Assembly (NCBI RefSeq): GCF_002807685.1
Contig: NZ_PEAX01000004.1
Span: 124,001 to 188,000 of the forward strand
Direction of reading: 5' to 3'
DNA length: 64,000 bases
DNA from: Neoalteromonas flava
GTDB lineage: Bacteria; Pseudomonadota; Gammaproteobacteria; Enterobacterales; Alteromonadaceae
The notes under the pieces were generated by a model. It worked only from the letters and a program-made list of their open reading frames with translations, was not told the origin of the DNA and searched no databases. Shown piece after piece: positions 33,885-43,298 of this stretch (position 1 is its first letter; each line of letters starts with the position of its first letter). The translations under genes and the position numbers were made by a program.

Positions 33885-36002
33885 GTGTATTTATTCGAAG
33901 GACTACAAAACAAGATCGCACAATATTTGCCACCGGAGCAAACTGCTGTGGTGCGCGATGCATTTGTAGTTGCCCGAGATGCCCACGAGGGGCAGATGCG
34001 CTCCAGTGGTGATCCTTACATTACTCACCCCGTTGCAGTTGCAGGGATTTTAGCTGACATGCACATGGACCATGAGACTATCATGGCCGCGCTGATGCAC
34101 GATGTCATCGAGGATACGCCTGTCAGCAAACAGCAACTCGAAGACCAATTCGGTGCCGTGGTAGCTGATTTGGTTGAAGGTGTGAGTAAGCTCGACAAAA
34201 TTCAATTCAGCAATAAACAAGAAGCCCAAGCCGAGAACTTCCGTAAGATGATGATGGCGATGGTGCAAGATATTCGAGTCATTCTGATTAAGTTAGCGGA
34301 CCGTACTCATAACATGCGAACGTTGGGTTCACTCCGCCCTGATAAGCGCCGGCGTATCGCCTTAGAAACTCTCGAAATATACGCCCCTATCGCCCATCGC
34401 TTGGGTATTCATGACATGAAGAATGAGCTTGAAGACCTTGGGTTTCAAGCCATGTACCCGATGCGCCATCGGGCCTTGAAGTCAGCTGTGGTGCAGGCCC
34501 GCGGTAATCGTAAAACCATTATCGAAAATACGCGTTTGGAATTAGTTACACGGTTAGAAGAGCATCATATAGAAGCTTCTGTTATCGGCCGTGAAAAGCA
34601 CTTGTACTCAATTTATCGCAAAATGAAAAACAAAGAGTTGATGTTCAATGAAGTTATGGACATCTACGCGTTTCGTATTGTGGTTGATACCGTCGACAAT
34701 TGTTATCGCTCCTTGGGTGCTATGCACTCCTTGTACAAGCCCATTGAAAATCGCTTCAAAGATTATATTGCGATCCCGCGCACCAATGGTTATCAGTCGT
34801 TGCATACCTCATTGATTGGCCCGCACGGTATTCCTGTTGAGATCCAAATTCGTACCCATGAAATGGATCAAATGGCCGACAAAGGTGTTGCCGCGCATTG
34901 GTTATACAAAGGCGAAGATACCGACACCACTGCGCAGTTGCGTGCGCGCAAGTGGATGCAATCTCTGCTCGAATTACAGCAAAGTGCGAGCTCCTCCTTT
35001 GAGTTTATTGAGTCGGTCAAAACTGACCTATTCCCCGATGAGATTTATGTGTTTACGCCGGACGGAAGAATAATTGAACTGCCCACTGGGTCGACCGCGG
35101 TCGACTTTGCTTATGCTGTGCATTCGGATATTGGTAATACCTGTGTCGGTGTGCGAGTTGAACGGCGCAATTATTCATTGAGCAAGCCATTAGAAAATGG
35201 CCAAACTGTAGAGATTATTACCTCGCCGCGCGCCAAACCGAATGCCAACTGGTTGAACTTTGTGGTCAGTGCTAGAGCTCGTACGCGCATTCGCCAATAT
35301 TTACGCAAGCAACAATCACAAGAAGCCGTCACCATGGGCAATCGCCTGCTAAGACACGCGCTCGGTGCTATCAAACTTGATGATATTCCGCAGGCGGATA
35401 AAGATCGTGTGGTTGCTGAAACCAAACATGAAACCTTCGATGATCTCTTAGTCGATATTGGCCTGGGTAACGAACTCTCGGCCATCGTGGCACGCCGTTT
35501 GTTGGGCGAGAATACTGACATACCCGAGAAAAAAGGCGATGTTGCGATTAAAGGCTCCGAAGGCTTGTTGGTGCACTATTCGCAATGCTGTTACCCCATT
35601 CCAGACGATGAAGTTGTAGCTATATTAAGTCCTGGGCGCGGCATGGTTATCCATCAAACCGGCTGTACTAACATTCGCAAGTTAACCAAAGAAGAGCCAC
35701 AACGCGTGCTGCCAATGCAATGGGAAAAAGGCGCGAAAGGCGAGTTTAAAGCGTCACTACGAATAGAACTGTTCAATCATCAAGGCACGTTGGCGACGCT
35801 AACCAATACCATCGCGGGCTGTGACTCAACCATTATTGGCCTGCAAACCGAAGAAAAAGAAAGCAATATTTACTACATCGACTTGCAATTGACGACCGTC
35901 AACCGCGTCCATTTAGCGCGTATTATGCGTAAGATTAGAACCATGCCAGAAGTGCAGCGTGTGTCTCGGCATAGCAAGACGAAAACCCGACAAACTGCAT
36001 AA
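33885..36002 (+). CDS. spoT: Bifunctional (p)ppGpp synthetase/hydrolase SpoT
   Basis: This 705-aa stringent-response enzyme has an N-terminal HD hydrolase domain (THPVAVAGILADMHM, ALMHDVIEDT), a synthetase domain (EVMDIYAFRIVVD, ENRFKDYIAIPRTNGYQSLHT), TGS (DEIYVFTPDGRIIELPTGSTAVDFAYAVH) and a C-terminal zinc-finger/ACT region (GLLVHYSQCCYPIPDDEVV). Intact HD residues indicate active ppGpp hydrolysis. It begins at GTG 33885. It is followed by ridA 17 bases later, where other gammaproteobacteria usually have trmH next. Confidence 0.96.
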   Translation: MYLFEGLQNKIAQYLPPEQTAVVRDAFVVARDAHEGQMRSSGDPYITHPVAVAGILADMHMDHETIMAALMHDVIEDTPVSKQQLEDQFGAVVADLVEGVSKLDKIQFSNKQEAQAENFRKMMMAMVQDIRVILIKLADRTHNMRTLGSLRPDKRRRIALETLEIYAPIAHRLGIHDMKNELEDLGFQAMYPMRHRALKSAVVQARGNRKTIIENTRLELVTRLEEHHIEASVIGREKHLYSIYRKMKNKELMFNEVMDIYAFRIVVDTVDNCYRSLGAMHSLYKPIENRFKDYIAIPRTNGYQSLHTSLIGPHGIPVEIQIRTHEMDQMADKGVAAHWLYKGEDTDTTAQLRARKWMQSLLELQQSASSSFEFIESVKTDLFPDEIYVFTPDGRIIELPTGSTAVDFAYAVHSDIGNTCVGVRVERRNYSLSKPLENGQTVEIITSPRAKPNANWLNFVVSARARTRIRQYLRKQQSQEAVTMGNRLLRHALGAIKLDDIPQADKDRVVAETKHETFDDLLVDIGLGNELSAIVARRLLGENTDIPEKKGDVAIKGSEGLLVHYSQCCYPIPDDEVVAILSPGRGMVIHQTGCTNIRKLTKEEPQRVLPMQWEKGAKGEFKASLRIELFNHQGTLATLTNTIAGCDSTIIGLQTEEKESNIYYIDLQLTTVNRVHLARIMRKIRTMPEVQRVSRHSKTKTRQTA

Positions 36003-36019
36003 ATTAATTAGGAATTATT

Positions 36020-36406
36020 ATGTCAAAAGCGATTATCTCTACGGATCGTGCGCCACAAGCTATTGGCACATATAGCCAAGCTGTTAAAGCAGGAACAACG
36101 GTTTATCTTTCAGGCCAAATCCCATTGGTGCCCGAGACCATGGCTATGGTTTCGGAAGACTTTGCTGAGCAAGCTCATCAGGTATTTAAAAACCTAAGCG
36201 CTGTGTGTGAAGCAGCAGGCGGCACGTTACAAGATATGGCCAAGGTTAATATCTTTCTAACCGACTTAAGTAACTTTGCCACGGTTAATGAAATCATGAG
36301 TCAGTATTTTAGTAAGCCATACCCGGCACGCGCTGCAATAGGCGTTGCGCAACTCCCCAAAGACGCGCAAATTGAAATCGACGGTGTTATGGAGATGCCA
36401 GAGTAA
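36020..36406 (+). CDS. ridA: RidA family reactive-intermediate deaminase
   Basis: RidA hydrolyses reactive enamine/imine intermediates from PLP enzymes. The 128-aa protein shows [40 protein letters not shown], the active-site arginine in [13 protein letters not shown] and the ending QIEIDGVM, all RidA features. It has a good AGGAATT upstream. The gene is inserted between spoT and trmH and starts 17 bases after spoT, so it is probably co-transcribed with it. Confidence 0.95.
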   Translation: MSKAIISTDRAPQAIGTYSQAVKAGTTVYLSGQIPLVPETMAMVSEDFAEQAHQVFKNLSAVCEAAGGTLQDMAKVNIFLTDLSNFATVNEIMSQYFSKPYPARAAIGVAQLPKDAQIEIDGVMEMPE

Positions 36407-36410
36407 TCTC

Positions 36411-37127
36411 ATGAAAATGTCAGCCGAGCGTAATGCCAGAATTCGGGCATTATTGGATAAACGTCAGCCCGACCTAACGGTATTGCTAGAAGAAGTGCAC
36501 AAGCCACATAACGTGGCTGCCATTGTGCGCAGTTGTGATGCGGTAGGGATCCATCAAATCCATGGCGTATGGAATAATAAAAATACCGTGCGCAAAGGGA
36601 CTGCGGTTGGTAGCAATATGTGGGTTAAGAGCCGTGGTCATGCCACAATTAATGATGCTGTAGCAGATCTTAAGAGCGAAGGTATGCAGATTTTGGTGAC
36701 CAATTTGAGCACCAAAGCCGTTGATTTTCGTGAAGTTGACTATACGCGGCCGACTGCGATTATCATGGGCCAAGAGAAAACCGGCGCAACGGCTGAAGCT
36801 ATCGCGCTGGCTGACACCGATATTATTATCCCCATGGTCGGCATGGTGCAGTCGCTGAATGTATCTGTCGCTGCGGCCCTCGTGTTGTACGAAGCGCAAC
36901 GTCAGCGCGAATTAGCAGGTATGTACAATGAACCTCGTTTACCTGAAGTTGAGCGCCAGCGCGTATTGTTTGAAGGTGGCTTCCCGCGCTTGAGCAAGTT
37001 TTGTAAAGAAAAAGCCATTGCCAATCCACACGTAAGTGAGGATGGCGAAATCATTGCTGATGACTCGTGGTGGGAGCAACTTAAACTTTCAAAACAGGCT
37101 ATGCGGGAGATTGTAGCTGACGAATAA
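36411..37127 (+). CDS. trmH: tRNA (guanosine-2'-O-)-methyltransferase TrmH
   Basis: TrmH methylates the 2'-OH of G18 in the D-loop of tRNAs. The 238-aa protein has the SPOUT knot motifs: NVAAIVRSCDAVGI (motif 1, with the catalytic arginine), IIMGQEKTGATAEAI (motif 2) and IPMVGMVQSLNVSVAAALVLYEA (motif 3). The frame runs on from 36345, but the first ATG after ridA, at 36411, is the right start and lies 4 bases after the ridA stop. Confidence 0.95.
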   Translation: MKMSAERNARIRALLDKRQPDLTVLLEEVHKPHNVAAIVRSCDAVGIHQIHGVWNNKNTVRKGTAVGSNMWVKSRGHATINDAVADLKSEGMQILVTNLSTKAVDFREVDYTRPTAIIMGQEKTGATAEAIALADTDIIIPMVGMVQSLNVSVAAALVLYEAQRQRELAGMYNEPRLPEVERQRVLFEGGFPRLSKFCKEKAIANPHVSEDGEIIADDSWWEQLKLSKQAMREIVADE

Positions 37128-37200
37128 GGCTAGATTTTGTGAAATAATTAGCTAAGTGCTCAGGTCTGATGGTGTGACTTTAATCTACCCGAGAAACTTT

Positions 37201-37827
37201 ATGCGAAATGTTTTGTTAGTGATGTCTGCCTTGTTTACCTTAAGCTTGCCCGTCGCAGCTTTAGATAGAGCCGTTATTGCCGAGCAGGCGGAAAGTGTTA
37301 CTCCATTATTGAATGGTCAAACCATTCCTAACACAACGTTAAAGCTGGCTGACGGTGCTCCTGTCAGCCTGGGCGCACTGGCGATGCAAAAGCCAAGTAT
37401 CATCTTGTTTTACCGCGGCGGTTGGTGTCCTTACTGCAATCGCCAGCTAGCCGAGTTGAAAGATATCGAAGGGGAACTCGTTGAACTTGGCTATCAGGTT
37501 TTGGCTATATCGCCAGAGTCTCCGGCGCGATTGCAGGAACAAAAGTTGGAAACAGAATTTGCGGTGACGCTGCTATCTGATGAGTCACTAGACACTATTC
37601 GTTCCTTTGGTATTGGCTTTTATGTCGATGCACAAACCAGCAATCGTTATCAAAACGAGATGGACATTGAATTGACCGAAGATACTAGCCAGCGTTCTGT
37701 GTTGCCAGCACCGGCAATATTTATTGCCGACACTCAAGGTGTTGTGCAATTCAGTTATGTAAACCCGAATTTCCGCGTGCGTCCTTCCGCGGAGCTGTTG
37801 TTGAATGTTGCTAAGGCACTAAAATAA
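37201..37827 (+). CDS. Secreted peroxiredoxin-like (AhpC/TSA) thioredoxin-fold protein, copy 1
   Basis: This 208-aa protein has a signal peptide (about 1-20, ending PVAA) and an AhpC/TSA-type domain. The CxxC motif FYRGGWCPYC (Cys76, Cys79) is followed by YQVLAISPESPARLQEQK, and PAPAIFIADTQGVVQFSYVNPNF closes the fold. The CPYC pair looks like the disulfide-active site of a periplasmic thiol oxidoreductase or peroxiredoxin-like protein. The ATG at 37201 is preferred over the first frame opening because it starts the signal peptide. A close paralogue follows 64 bases later. Confidence 0.85.
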   Translation: MRNVLLVMSALFTLSLPVAALDRAVIAEQAESVTPLLNGQTIPNTTLKLADGAPVSLGALAMQKPSIILFYRGGWCPYCNRQLAELKDIEGELVELGYQVLAISPESPARLQEQKLETEFAVTLLSDESLDTIRSFGIGFYVDAQTSNRYQNEMDIELTEDTSQRSVLPAPAIFIADTQGVVQFSYVNPNFRVRPSAELLLNVAKALK

Positions 37828-37891
37828 CTAAATTTGCTACGCATGCAACGTGATCTTTGTTTACTATTACAGGATGCAAATGTGATGAGCC

Positions 37892-38524
37892 ATGTTCATG
37901 CGATTGATTTTACTGTTGTGCTTAATGCTCGGCGCCAACGCGCTGAGTATTGCTGACGATGCGCCGCGCGTAGCCAAAAACGCTGACGACATTAAGCCCT
38001 TACTAATCGGCCAGTTTGCCCCCAATGTCCAGGTAAAGACTGAGTTCGGTGGCAACGTTATGTTGCACAGCTACATTGAGAAACGCCCAACAGTGGTGAT
38101 TTTTTATCGCGGCGGCTGGTGCCCCTATTGCAGCCGCCAGTTAGCGGGTTTGATTGAAGTTGAACAACGTATTCTGGATTTGGGTTATCAAATTTTAGCC
38201 ATTTCATTGGACAGTCCAGAGCGCCTCAAGGCCCAGCAGGCCACCCAAGATTTCACTCTTACGCGCCTGTCAGATATGGACCTGAATGCAACCTTGGCCT
38301 TTGGTTTGGCGTATTACGTCGATGATGAAATGGTTGAGTTTATTCGTGGTCAGCGTGGCGCTGAGGTCGTTACCCTAGCCGGCGAGAGTAAAGTTGTGTT
38401 GCCTGTACCGGCAGCCTATATCATTGATACCACAGGCTTGGTAAAGTTTGCCTATGTTAATCCCAATTACCAAGAGCGCATCAATCCGCACTTGCTCTAT
38501 CAAGCCGCGCGATTATCGCGTTAA
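37892..38524 (+). CDS. Secreted peroxiredoxin-like (AhpC/TSA) thioredoxin-fold protein, copy 2
   Basis: This 210-aa paralogue of the preceding gene has a signal peptide (about 1-21) and the same CPYC motif in FYRGGWCPYC (Cys77, Cys80). It also keeps RQLAGL, YQILAISLDSPERLKAQ and YVNPNYQERINP. The two mature proteins are of the same architecture and probably arose by tandem duplication. Their insertion separates trmH from recG. An in-frame ATG two codons later (37898) is an alternative start. Confidence 0.85.
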   Translation: MFMRLILLLCLMLGANALSIADDAPRVAKNADDIKPLLIGQFAPNVQVKTEFGGNVMLHSYIEKRPTVVIFYRGGWCPYCSRQLAGLIEVEQRILDLGYQILAISLDSPERLKAQQATQDFTLTRLSDMDLNATLAFGLAYYVDDEMVEFIRGQRGAEVVTLAGESKVVLPVPAAYIIDTTGLVKFAYVNPNYQERINPHLLYQAARLSR

Positions 38525-38561
38525 GAATTTTAGTGATCAAAGTTAACTTAAGTGGCGGTGC

Positions 38562-40640
38562 ATGACCGTCACCGCGCATAGTCCTGTTACGGAATTAAAA
38601 GGTGTCGGCGCCAAGATGGCCGAACGTCTGGATAAATTGGGGATCCGCTCGATTCAGGATGCCCTATTTCACTTACCCGCACGTTACGAAGATCGCACGC
38701 GCATATACCCGATTGCTGATCTCCAGCCTTTTTTACATGTGAGTGTGGCCGGTGAGGTTACCTCAAGTGCCGTGCAGTTTGGTCGTAAACGCATGCTGGT
38801 TACCCGTATCAATGACGGAACCGGTTCACTGACATTGCGTTTTTTTCATTTTACTGCCGCGCAAAAAAACATGTTGGATAAGGGCCAAAAAGTGCGCTGT
38901 TTTGGTGAAGTGCGCACCGGCAAGCACGGGCTGGAAATGATGCATCCGGAATTTAAATTACTGGCGGATGATCCAGATCAGCTCGCAGTGGAGGAATCAC
39001 TCACGCCGGTGTACCCGACCACGGAAGGGGTTAAACAAATTACTCTGCGGAATCTAACTGAACAGGCGTTAGCAAAATTAAAACAGGGGTTTTTACCCGA
39101 TCTGTTGCCGCCGGGAATGTATCAGCAGCAAGTACCACTGGAAGAGGCATTGCACCTCATCCATAGGCCCTCACCTGATATCTCTACCGAACTGCTGGAA
39201 AACGGAAAGCATCCGGCACAGCAACGCTTGGCGTTGGAAGAATTACTCGCCCATCACCTTAGCATGCTGAAGTTACGCAAACAGGCCAAACAGGTAACCG
39301 GTTTTGCAATTCCGACTAGCAGTAAATTGCGCCAACGCTTGCTCGCTAACTTGCCATTCAAACCGACGAATGCTCAAACGCGTGTGTTAGCAGAAATTCA
39401 ACAGGATTTAAGTCAAACATCCCCCATGATGCGTTTGGTGCAAGGCGATGTGGGCTCGGGTAAAACATTAGTTGCTGCACTGGCAGCCCTTGATGTGATC
39501 GCAGCAGGTTACCAAGTCGTTCTTATGGCACCCACCGAACTTCTAGCTGAGCAGCATGCAAGTAATCTTAATAGCTGGCTAGAGCCATTAGGGATAACAG
39601 TTGGATGGTTAGGCGGTAAGCTAAAAGGCAAAGCACGGGCTGAATTATTAAGTTTACTTGAAACCGGTCAAATTGATTTACTGGTAGGTACGCATGCGGT
39701 TTTTCAGCAAGGAGTAAATTATACTAATTTGGCCCTCGTGATCGTGGATGAGCAACACCGCTTTGGGGTGCACCAGCGCTTGGCATTGCGTGAAAAAGGC
39801 GAGGCGCAAGGGCGCTATCCACACCAACTAATTATGACCGCGACGCCAATCCCGCGAACCCTGGCAATGACCGCCTATGCGGACTTGGATACTTCCATTA
39901 TTGATGAATTGCCGCCCGGAAGAACACCGGTAACAACCGTAGTCATACCTGATAGCCGCAGGATTGAAGTGGTTGAGCGGGTCCGTCAGGCTTGCACTGA
40001 GCAACAACGCCAAGCTTACTGGGTATGTACGTTGATTGACGAGTCAGAAGTATTGCAATGCCAAGCGGCCGAAGATACTGCGATTGCGCTTACCACCGCG
40101 TTGCCTGATTTGCGAGTTGGTTTAGTCCATGGCCGCTTAAAAGGGCCTGAAAAGCAAGCGATTATGGCGCAATTTAAAGCGGGAGAGTTGGACTTGCTGG
40201 TGGCCACTACGGTTATCGAAGTGGGTGTAGATGTTCCCAACGCGAGCCTTATGATCATTGAGAATCCCGAACGTTTGGGGCTGGCTCAGCTGCACCAGTT
40301 GCGCGGTCGGGTTGGGCGTGGGGCGGTAGAGAGTCATTGTGTTTTGATGTATCAGAGCCCGTTATCAAAAACGGCAAGTAAACGCTTAGCTGTCATGCGC
40401 GAGTCGAACGATGGTTTTTACATTGCACAACAAGATCTAGAAATCCGCGGCCCGGGTGAACTATTGGGTACTAAACAAACGGGGATAGCGGATATGAAAA
40501 TTGCCGACGTGGTACGTGATGCTGAATTGATCCCGCAAGTGCAGACACTTGCTGAAGATTTGTGGCAGCGCTATCCCAGCTATGCGCAAGCGATCATTAA
40601 CCGTTGGCTGCAATACAAAGAGCACTATGGCAATGCCTGA
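38562..40640 (+). CDS. recG: ATP-dependent DNA helicase RecG
   Basis: RecG remodels stalled replication forks and Holliday junctions. The 692-aa protein has the N-terminal wedge/OB domain (about 1-170), a helicase core with Walker A QGDVGSGKT, the RecG-type motif II DEQHRFGVHQR, TATPIPRTLAM, and the C-terminal helicase motif QLRGRVGRG. The ending EHYGNA overlaps the start of rsmJ. It lies in the expected spoT-trmH-recG neighbourhood. Confidence 0.97.
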   Translation: MTVTAHSPVTELKGVGAKMAERLDKLGIRSIQDALFHLPARYEDRTRIYPIADLQPFLHVSVAGEVTSSAVQFGRKRMLVTRINDGTGSLTLRFFHFTAAQKNMLDKGQKVRCFGEVRTGKHGLEMMHPEFKLLADDPDQLAVEESLTPVYPTTEGVKQITLRNLTEQALAKLKQGFLPDLLPPGMYQQQVPLEEALHLIHRPSPDISTELLENGKHPAQQRLALEELLAHHLSMLKLRKQAKQVTGFAIPTSSKLRQRLLANLPFKPTNAQTRVLAEIQQDLSQTSPMMRLVQGDVGSGKTLVAALAALDVIAAGYQVVLMAPTELLAEQHASNLNSWLEPLGITVGWLGGKLKGKARAELLSLLETGQIDLLVGTHAVFQQGVNYTNLALVIVDEQHRFGVHQRLALREKGEAQGRYPHQLIMTATPIPRTLAMTAYADLDTSIIDELPPGRTPVTTVVIPDSRRIEVVERVRQACTEQQRQAYWVCTLIDESEVLQCQAAEDTAIALTTALPDLRVGLVHGRLKGPEKQAIMAQFKAGELDLLVATTVIEVGVDVPNASLMIIENPERLGLAQLHQLRGRVGRGAVESHCVLMYQSPLSKTASKRLAVMRESNDGFYIAQQDLEIRGPGELLGTKQTGIADMKIADVVRDAELIPQVQTLAEDLWQRYPSYAQAIINRWLQYKEHYGNA

Positions 40641-41439
40641 TACAAATTTAACCAATAGTATTCCAGTAATAAATGAATTGCCTAATGATCATGCACTTAC
40701 GATCGAAGAACAGTTATTCTCAAGTTATCTAGTCACGGTACTAGCAAATGAAAAGTGGCATTTGGCAAATCTTTTAGATGATGCTTTGGCACTCGTGGTA
40801 AAGGCTGATGGCCTTGCATTGCGTAACCTATCCGAACCGAAACAGTCAGACGTTAGTGTTGATTTTCTATCACCGGCACTCGCCTATCGGCAAGCCAAAG
40901 GGGGAGGCAAAAGTGAGTTGTTGGTCAAAGCGATCGGCATTAAAGGTGCCGCTGATTACCATGTGATTGATGCGACAGCAGGATTAGGAACCGATGCCTT
41001 TGTATTAGCCAGTGCTGGCTGCCAGGTGACCATGTTGGAACGTTCACCCGTGGTCGCTGCTCTTCTTTTTGACGCACTGACTAGGCTCGAACAAGCGCCA
41101 GCGAATTCCGATTGGCAGCAACGATTAAAGTTGCAACGTGGCGATAGTGTGGCATTGTTATCACAATGGCCGTCGGAAAACACGGTTCCTGATGCCATCT
41201 ATTTAGATCCTATGTTTCCCCATCGTAAGAAGTCAGCGCTGGTGAAAAAAGAAATGCAGGCGCTGCAAAAGTTACTCGGTGTTGACCCAGATGCTGATGC
41301 CTTGTTAGCGCCAGCGATCGCATTGGCCAAGAAACGCGTAGTTGTAAAGCGCCCCGCCAGTGCACCTTATTTAGCGGAGCGAAAACCAAATTTATCGATG
41401 AGCAGTAAAAAGCATCGCTTCGATATTTACCTTACTTAA
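40627..41439 (+). CDS. rsmJ: 16S rRNA (guanine(1516)-N(2))-methyltransferase RsmJ
   Basis: RsmJ methylates N2 of G1516 in 16S rRNA using S-adenosylmethionine. The protein (about 270 aa) shows VIDATAGLGTDAFVLASAGCQVTMLERSP (SAM site), AIYLDPMFPHRKKSALVKKEMQ (catalytic NPPF-like DPMFP) and the VVVKRPASAPYLAE end. The start is ATG 40627 or 40633, both inside the end of recG. The 14- or 8-base overlap suggests coupled translation. Confidence 0.92.
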   Translation: MAMPDTNLTNSIPVINELPNDHALTIEEQLFSSYLVTVLANEKWHLANLLDDALALVVKADGLALRNLSEPKQSDVSVDFLSPALAYRQAKGGGKSELLVKAIGIKGAADYHVIDATAGLGTDAFVLASAGCQVTMLERSPVVAALLFDALTRLEQAPANSDWQQRLKLQRGDSVALLSQWPSENTVPDAIYLDPMFPHRKKSALVKKEMQALQKLLGVDPDADALLAPAIALAKKRVVVKRPASAPYLAERKPNLSMSSKKHRFDIYLT

Positions 41440-41454
41440 TGACAGGAGAATGCA

Positions 41455-41928
41455 ATGTTAGAAGTTGGTTCACGTTTACCTGAAGAAACACTCAGTTATT
41501 TAGACAATGGCGAGATGAAAAACCCGCATACGAACGACTTGTTTGCCGACAAGAAAGTCGCTTTTTTTGCCGTACCTGGCGCTTTCACGCCAACCTGCTC
41601 TGCTGCGCATTTGCCGGGCTTTGTTGCCCTAGCCGACCAGTTTAAAGCTAAAGGTGTGGATAGCATTATCTGTTTATCCGTCAACGATGCGTTTGTTATG
41701 GATGCATGGGGCAAGTCGCAGAATGCAGAGCATATTTTGATGGTCGCTGACGGTAACGCAAGTTTTACTCAAGCTTGTGGCATGGACATGGACACCGATA
41801 CGTTTGGTGGTATTCGTTCTATGCGTTACAGCATGTTGGTCGATGACGGTGTAGTTGTAGCGCTAAACGTCGAAGATCCCGGTCGCTTTGAAGTGAGTGA
41901 TGCTGAGACATTGCTTAAAGCTCTGTAA
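41455..41928 (+). CDS. Prx5-type peroxiredoxin/redoxin
   Basis: This 157-aa cytoplasmic thiol peroxidase has the peroxidatic cysteine in PGAFTPTCS (Cys48) and the conserved arginine later (MRYSMLVDDGVV). A second cysteine (Cys73, in IICLSVND) is in the usual Prx5 position and could be structural. It likely reduces H2O2 and organic peroxides. CAGGAG precedes ATG 41455. It is 15 bases after rsmJ and has a hairpin at its 3' side. Confidence 0.94.
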   Translation: MLEVGSRLPEETLSYLDNGEMKNPHTNDLFADKKVAFFAVPGAFTPTCSAAHLPGFVALADQFKAKGVDSIICLSVNDAFVMDAWGKSQNAEHILMVADGNASFTQACGMDMDTDTFGGIRSMRYSMLVDDGVVVALNVEDPGRFEVSDAETLLKAL

Positions 41929-41940
41929 GTTTTTTATTTT

Positions 41941-41964
41941 AGCAGCACTCAATGGAGTGCTGCT
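41941..41964. repeat. 3' hairpin after the Prx5 gene
   Basis: A perfect 10-bp stem (AGCAGCACTC and GAGTGCTGCT) with a 4-base loop follows the stop by 12 bases. No T-tract lies 3' of it on the plus strand; the T-run (TTTTTTATTTT) is 5' of the stem. It may be a transcript-end or processing structure rather than a standard intrinsic terminator. Confidence 0.5.
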
Positions 41965-42024
41965 AACCCTCCCTTCCTGATCTTTGCTATCATCCCGTTT
42001 TTAGTCTTGGTTGAGTTGTAAGCA

Positions 42025-43206
42025 TTGAGCACATTCGACGTTGTAATCATTGGCGCAGGCGCTGCTGGATTGTTCTGTGCAGCTCAAGCAGGTATGCGCG
42101 GGCGTCGTGTTTTAGTTATCGACCATGTAAAACGGCTGGGCGGCAAGATCCTGATGTCTGGCGGTGGCCGCTGTAACTTCACCAATATGTACGCCAGTGC
42201 AGACAACTTCTTATCGAATAACCCGCATTTTTGTAAATCAGCCCTTAGTCAGTATACCCAGTGGGACTTTATTGCATTGGTTAATGAATACGGCATTGCT
42301 TATCATGAGAAAACGCTCGGGCAACTGTTTTGCGATGACTCTGCAAAGCAGATTGTTGATATGTTGCTAGCCGAATGCAGTAAAGCCAATGTGACTATTC
42401 ATAATCGAACTACAGTTAGCATAATCGAGAAAACCACTAGCGGTTTCTCGGTTACGACATCAAATGGGCAGTTCAGTGCTGAGTCATTAGTGGTTGCAAC
42501 CGGTGGGCTTAGTATGCCTAAGCTCGGAGCAACACCGTTTGGCTATAAAGTTGCAGAACAGTTTGGCATCCCGACCACACCGGTACGAGCTGCACTAGTG
42601 CCGTTTACGCTGCACGAAGAAGATAAAAACACACTAAGTGAGCTCAGCGGTGTATCGTTAAAAGCCGTTGCGTCATGCAACAACATGGCATTTGATGAGA
42701 GCATGTTGATCACCCATCGCGGACTCAGCGGGCCATCAGTGTTGCAAATTTCGAGTTATTGGGAGCCGGGTGATACCGTCACATTTGATATTAGTCCAAT
42801 CCCAGATTTTACTGCTTGTGTGCTGCAAAAGCAGAAAGAGAATAGTGATTCTTTATTGTCCACAGCACTCGCAGAGTGGTTTCCCAAGCGATTCGTGCAA
42901 ACTATCCTGAATGTATTCAACGTTGAGAATAAACCGCTGAAGCAATATTCTGAAAAGCAACTCGAGAATGTGTGCGAGCATTTTCATCAATGGCAGGTGA
43001 AGCCGAATGGTACCGAAGGTTACCGCACCGCAGAGGTTACCTTAGGCGGTGTAGATACCGACTACTTATCCTCGAAAACCATGCAGGCCAAGCAAGTAGA
43101 AGGTTTGTATTTCATTGGTGAGGTTGTAGACGTAACGGGTTGGTTAGGCGGCTACAATTTCCAATGGGCCTGGTCGAGTGGCTGGGTCGCTGGGCAGTAT
43201 GTTTAG
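42025..43206 (+). CDS. HI0933/YhiN family flavoprotein
   Basis: This 393-aa FAD-binding protein begins STFDVVIIGAGAAGLFCAAQAGMRG (Rossmann GxGxxG), then GGKILMSGGGRCNFTN, a family signature. It has a central insert and ends with FIGEVVDVTGWLGGYNFQWAWSSG. The family is uncharacterised and usually annotated as NAD(P)/FAD-dependent oxidoreductase. Translation appears to start at TTG 42025, as no ATG precedes the Rossmann strand. Confidence 0.9.
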   Translation: MSTFDVVIIGAGAAGLFCAAQAGMRGRRVLVIDHVKRLGGKILMSGGGRCNFTNMYASADNFLSNNPHFCKSALSQYTQWDFIALVNEYGIAYHEKTLGQLFCDDSAKQIVDMLLAECSKANVTIHNRTTVSIIEKTTSGFSVTTSNGQFSAESLVVATGGLSMPKLGATPFGYKVAEQFGIPTTPVRAALVPFTLHEEDKNTLSELSGVSLKAVASCNNMAFDESMLITHRGLSGPSVLQISSYWEPGDTVTFDISPIPDFTACVLQKQKENSDSLLSTALAEWFPKRFVQTILNVFNVENKPLKQYSEKQLENVCEHFHQWQVKPNGTEGYRTAEVTLGGVDTDYLSSKTMQAKQVEGLYFIGEVVDVTGWLGGYNFQWAWSSGWVAGQYV

Positions 43207-43298
43207 TCTAGAACGCTGAAATTATCGCTCGTCAGCACCACAACCTACGATGCGTCTTCCATATTCTTATTTTTAACTGCAGCGGCCCGCTGTTATTT

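Noticed and set aside
39293-39307. GGTAACCGGTTTTGC, similar to the LacI operator
   Set aside because: It lies deep inside recG coding sequence and only the left half and centre match; no regulatory context.
41930-41964. Hairpin after the Prx5 gene as a normal intrinsic terminator
   Set aside because: The T-run is on the 5' side of the stem, so it does not fit a Rho-independent terminator on the plus strand; kept only as a hairpin.
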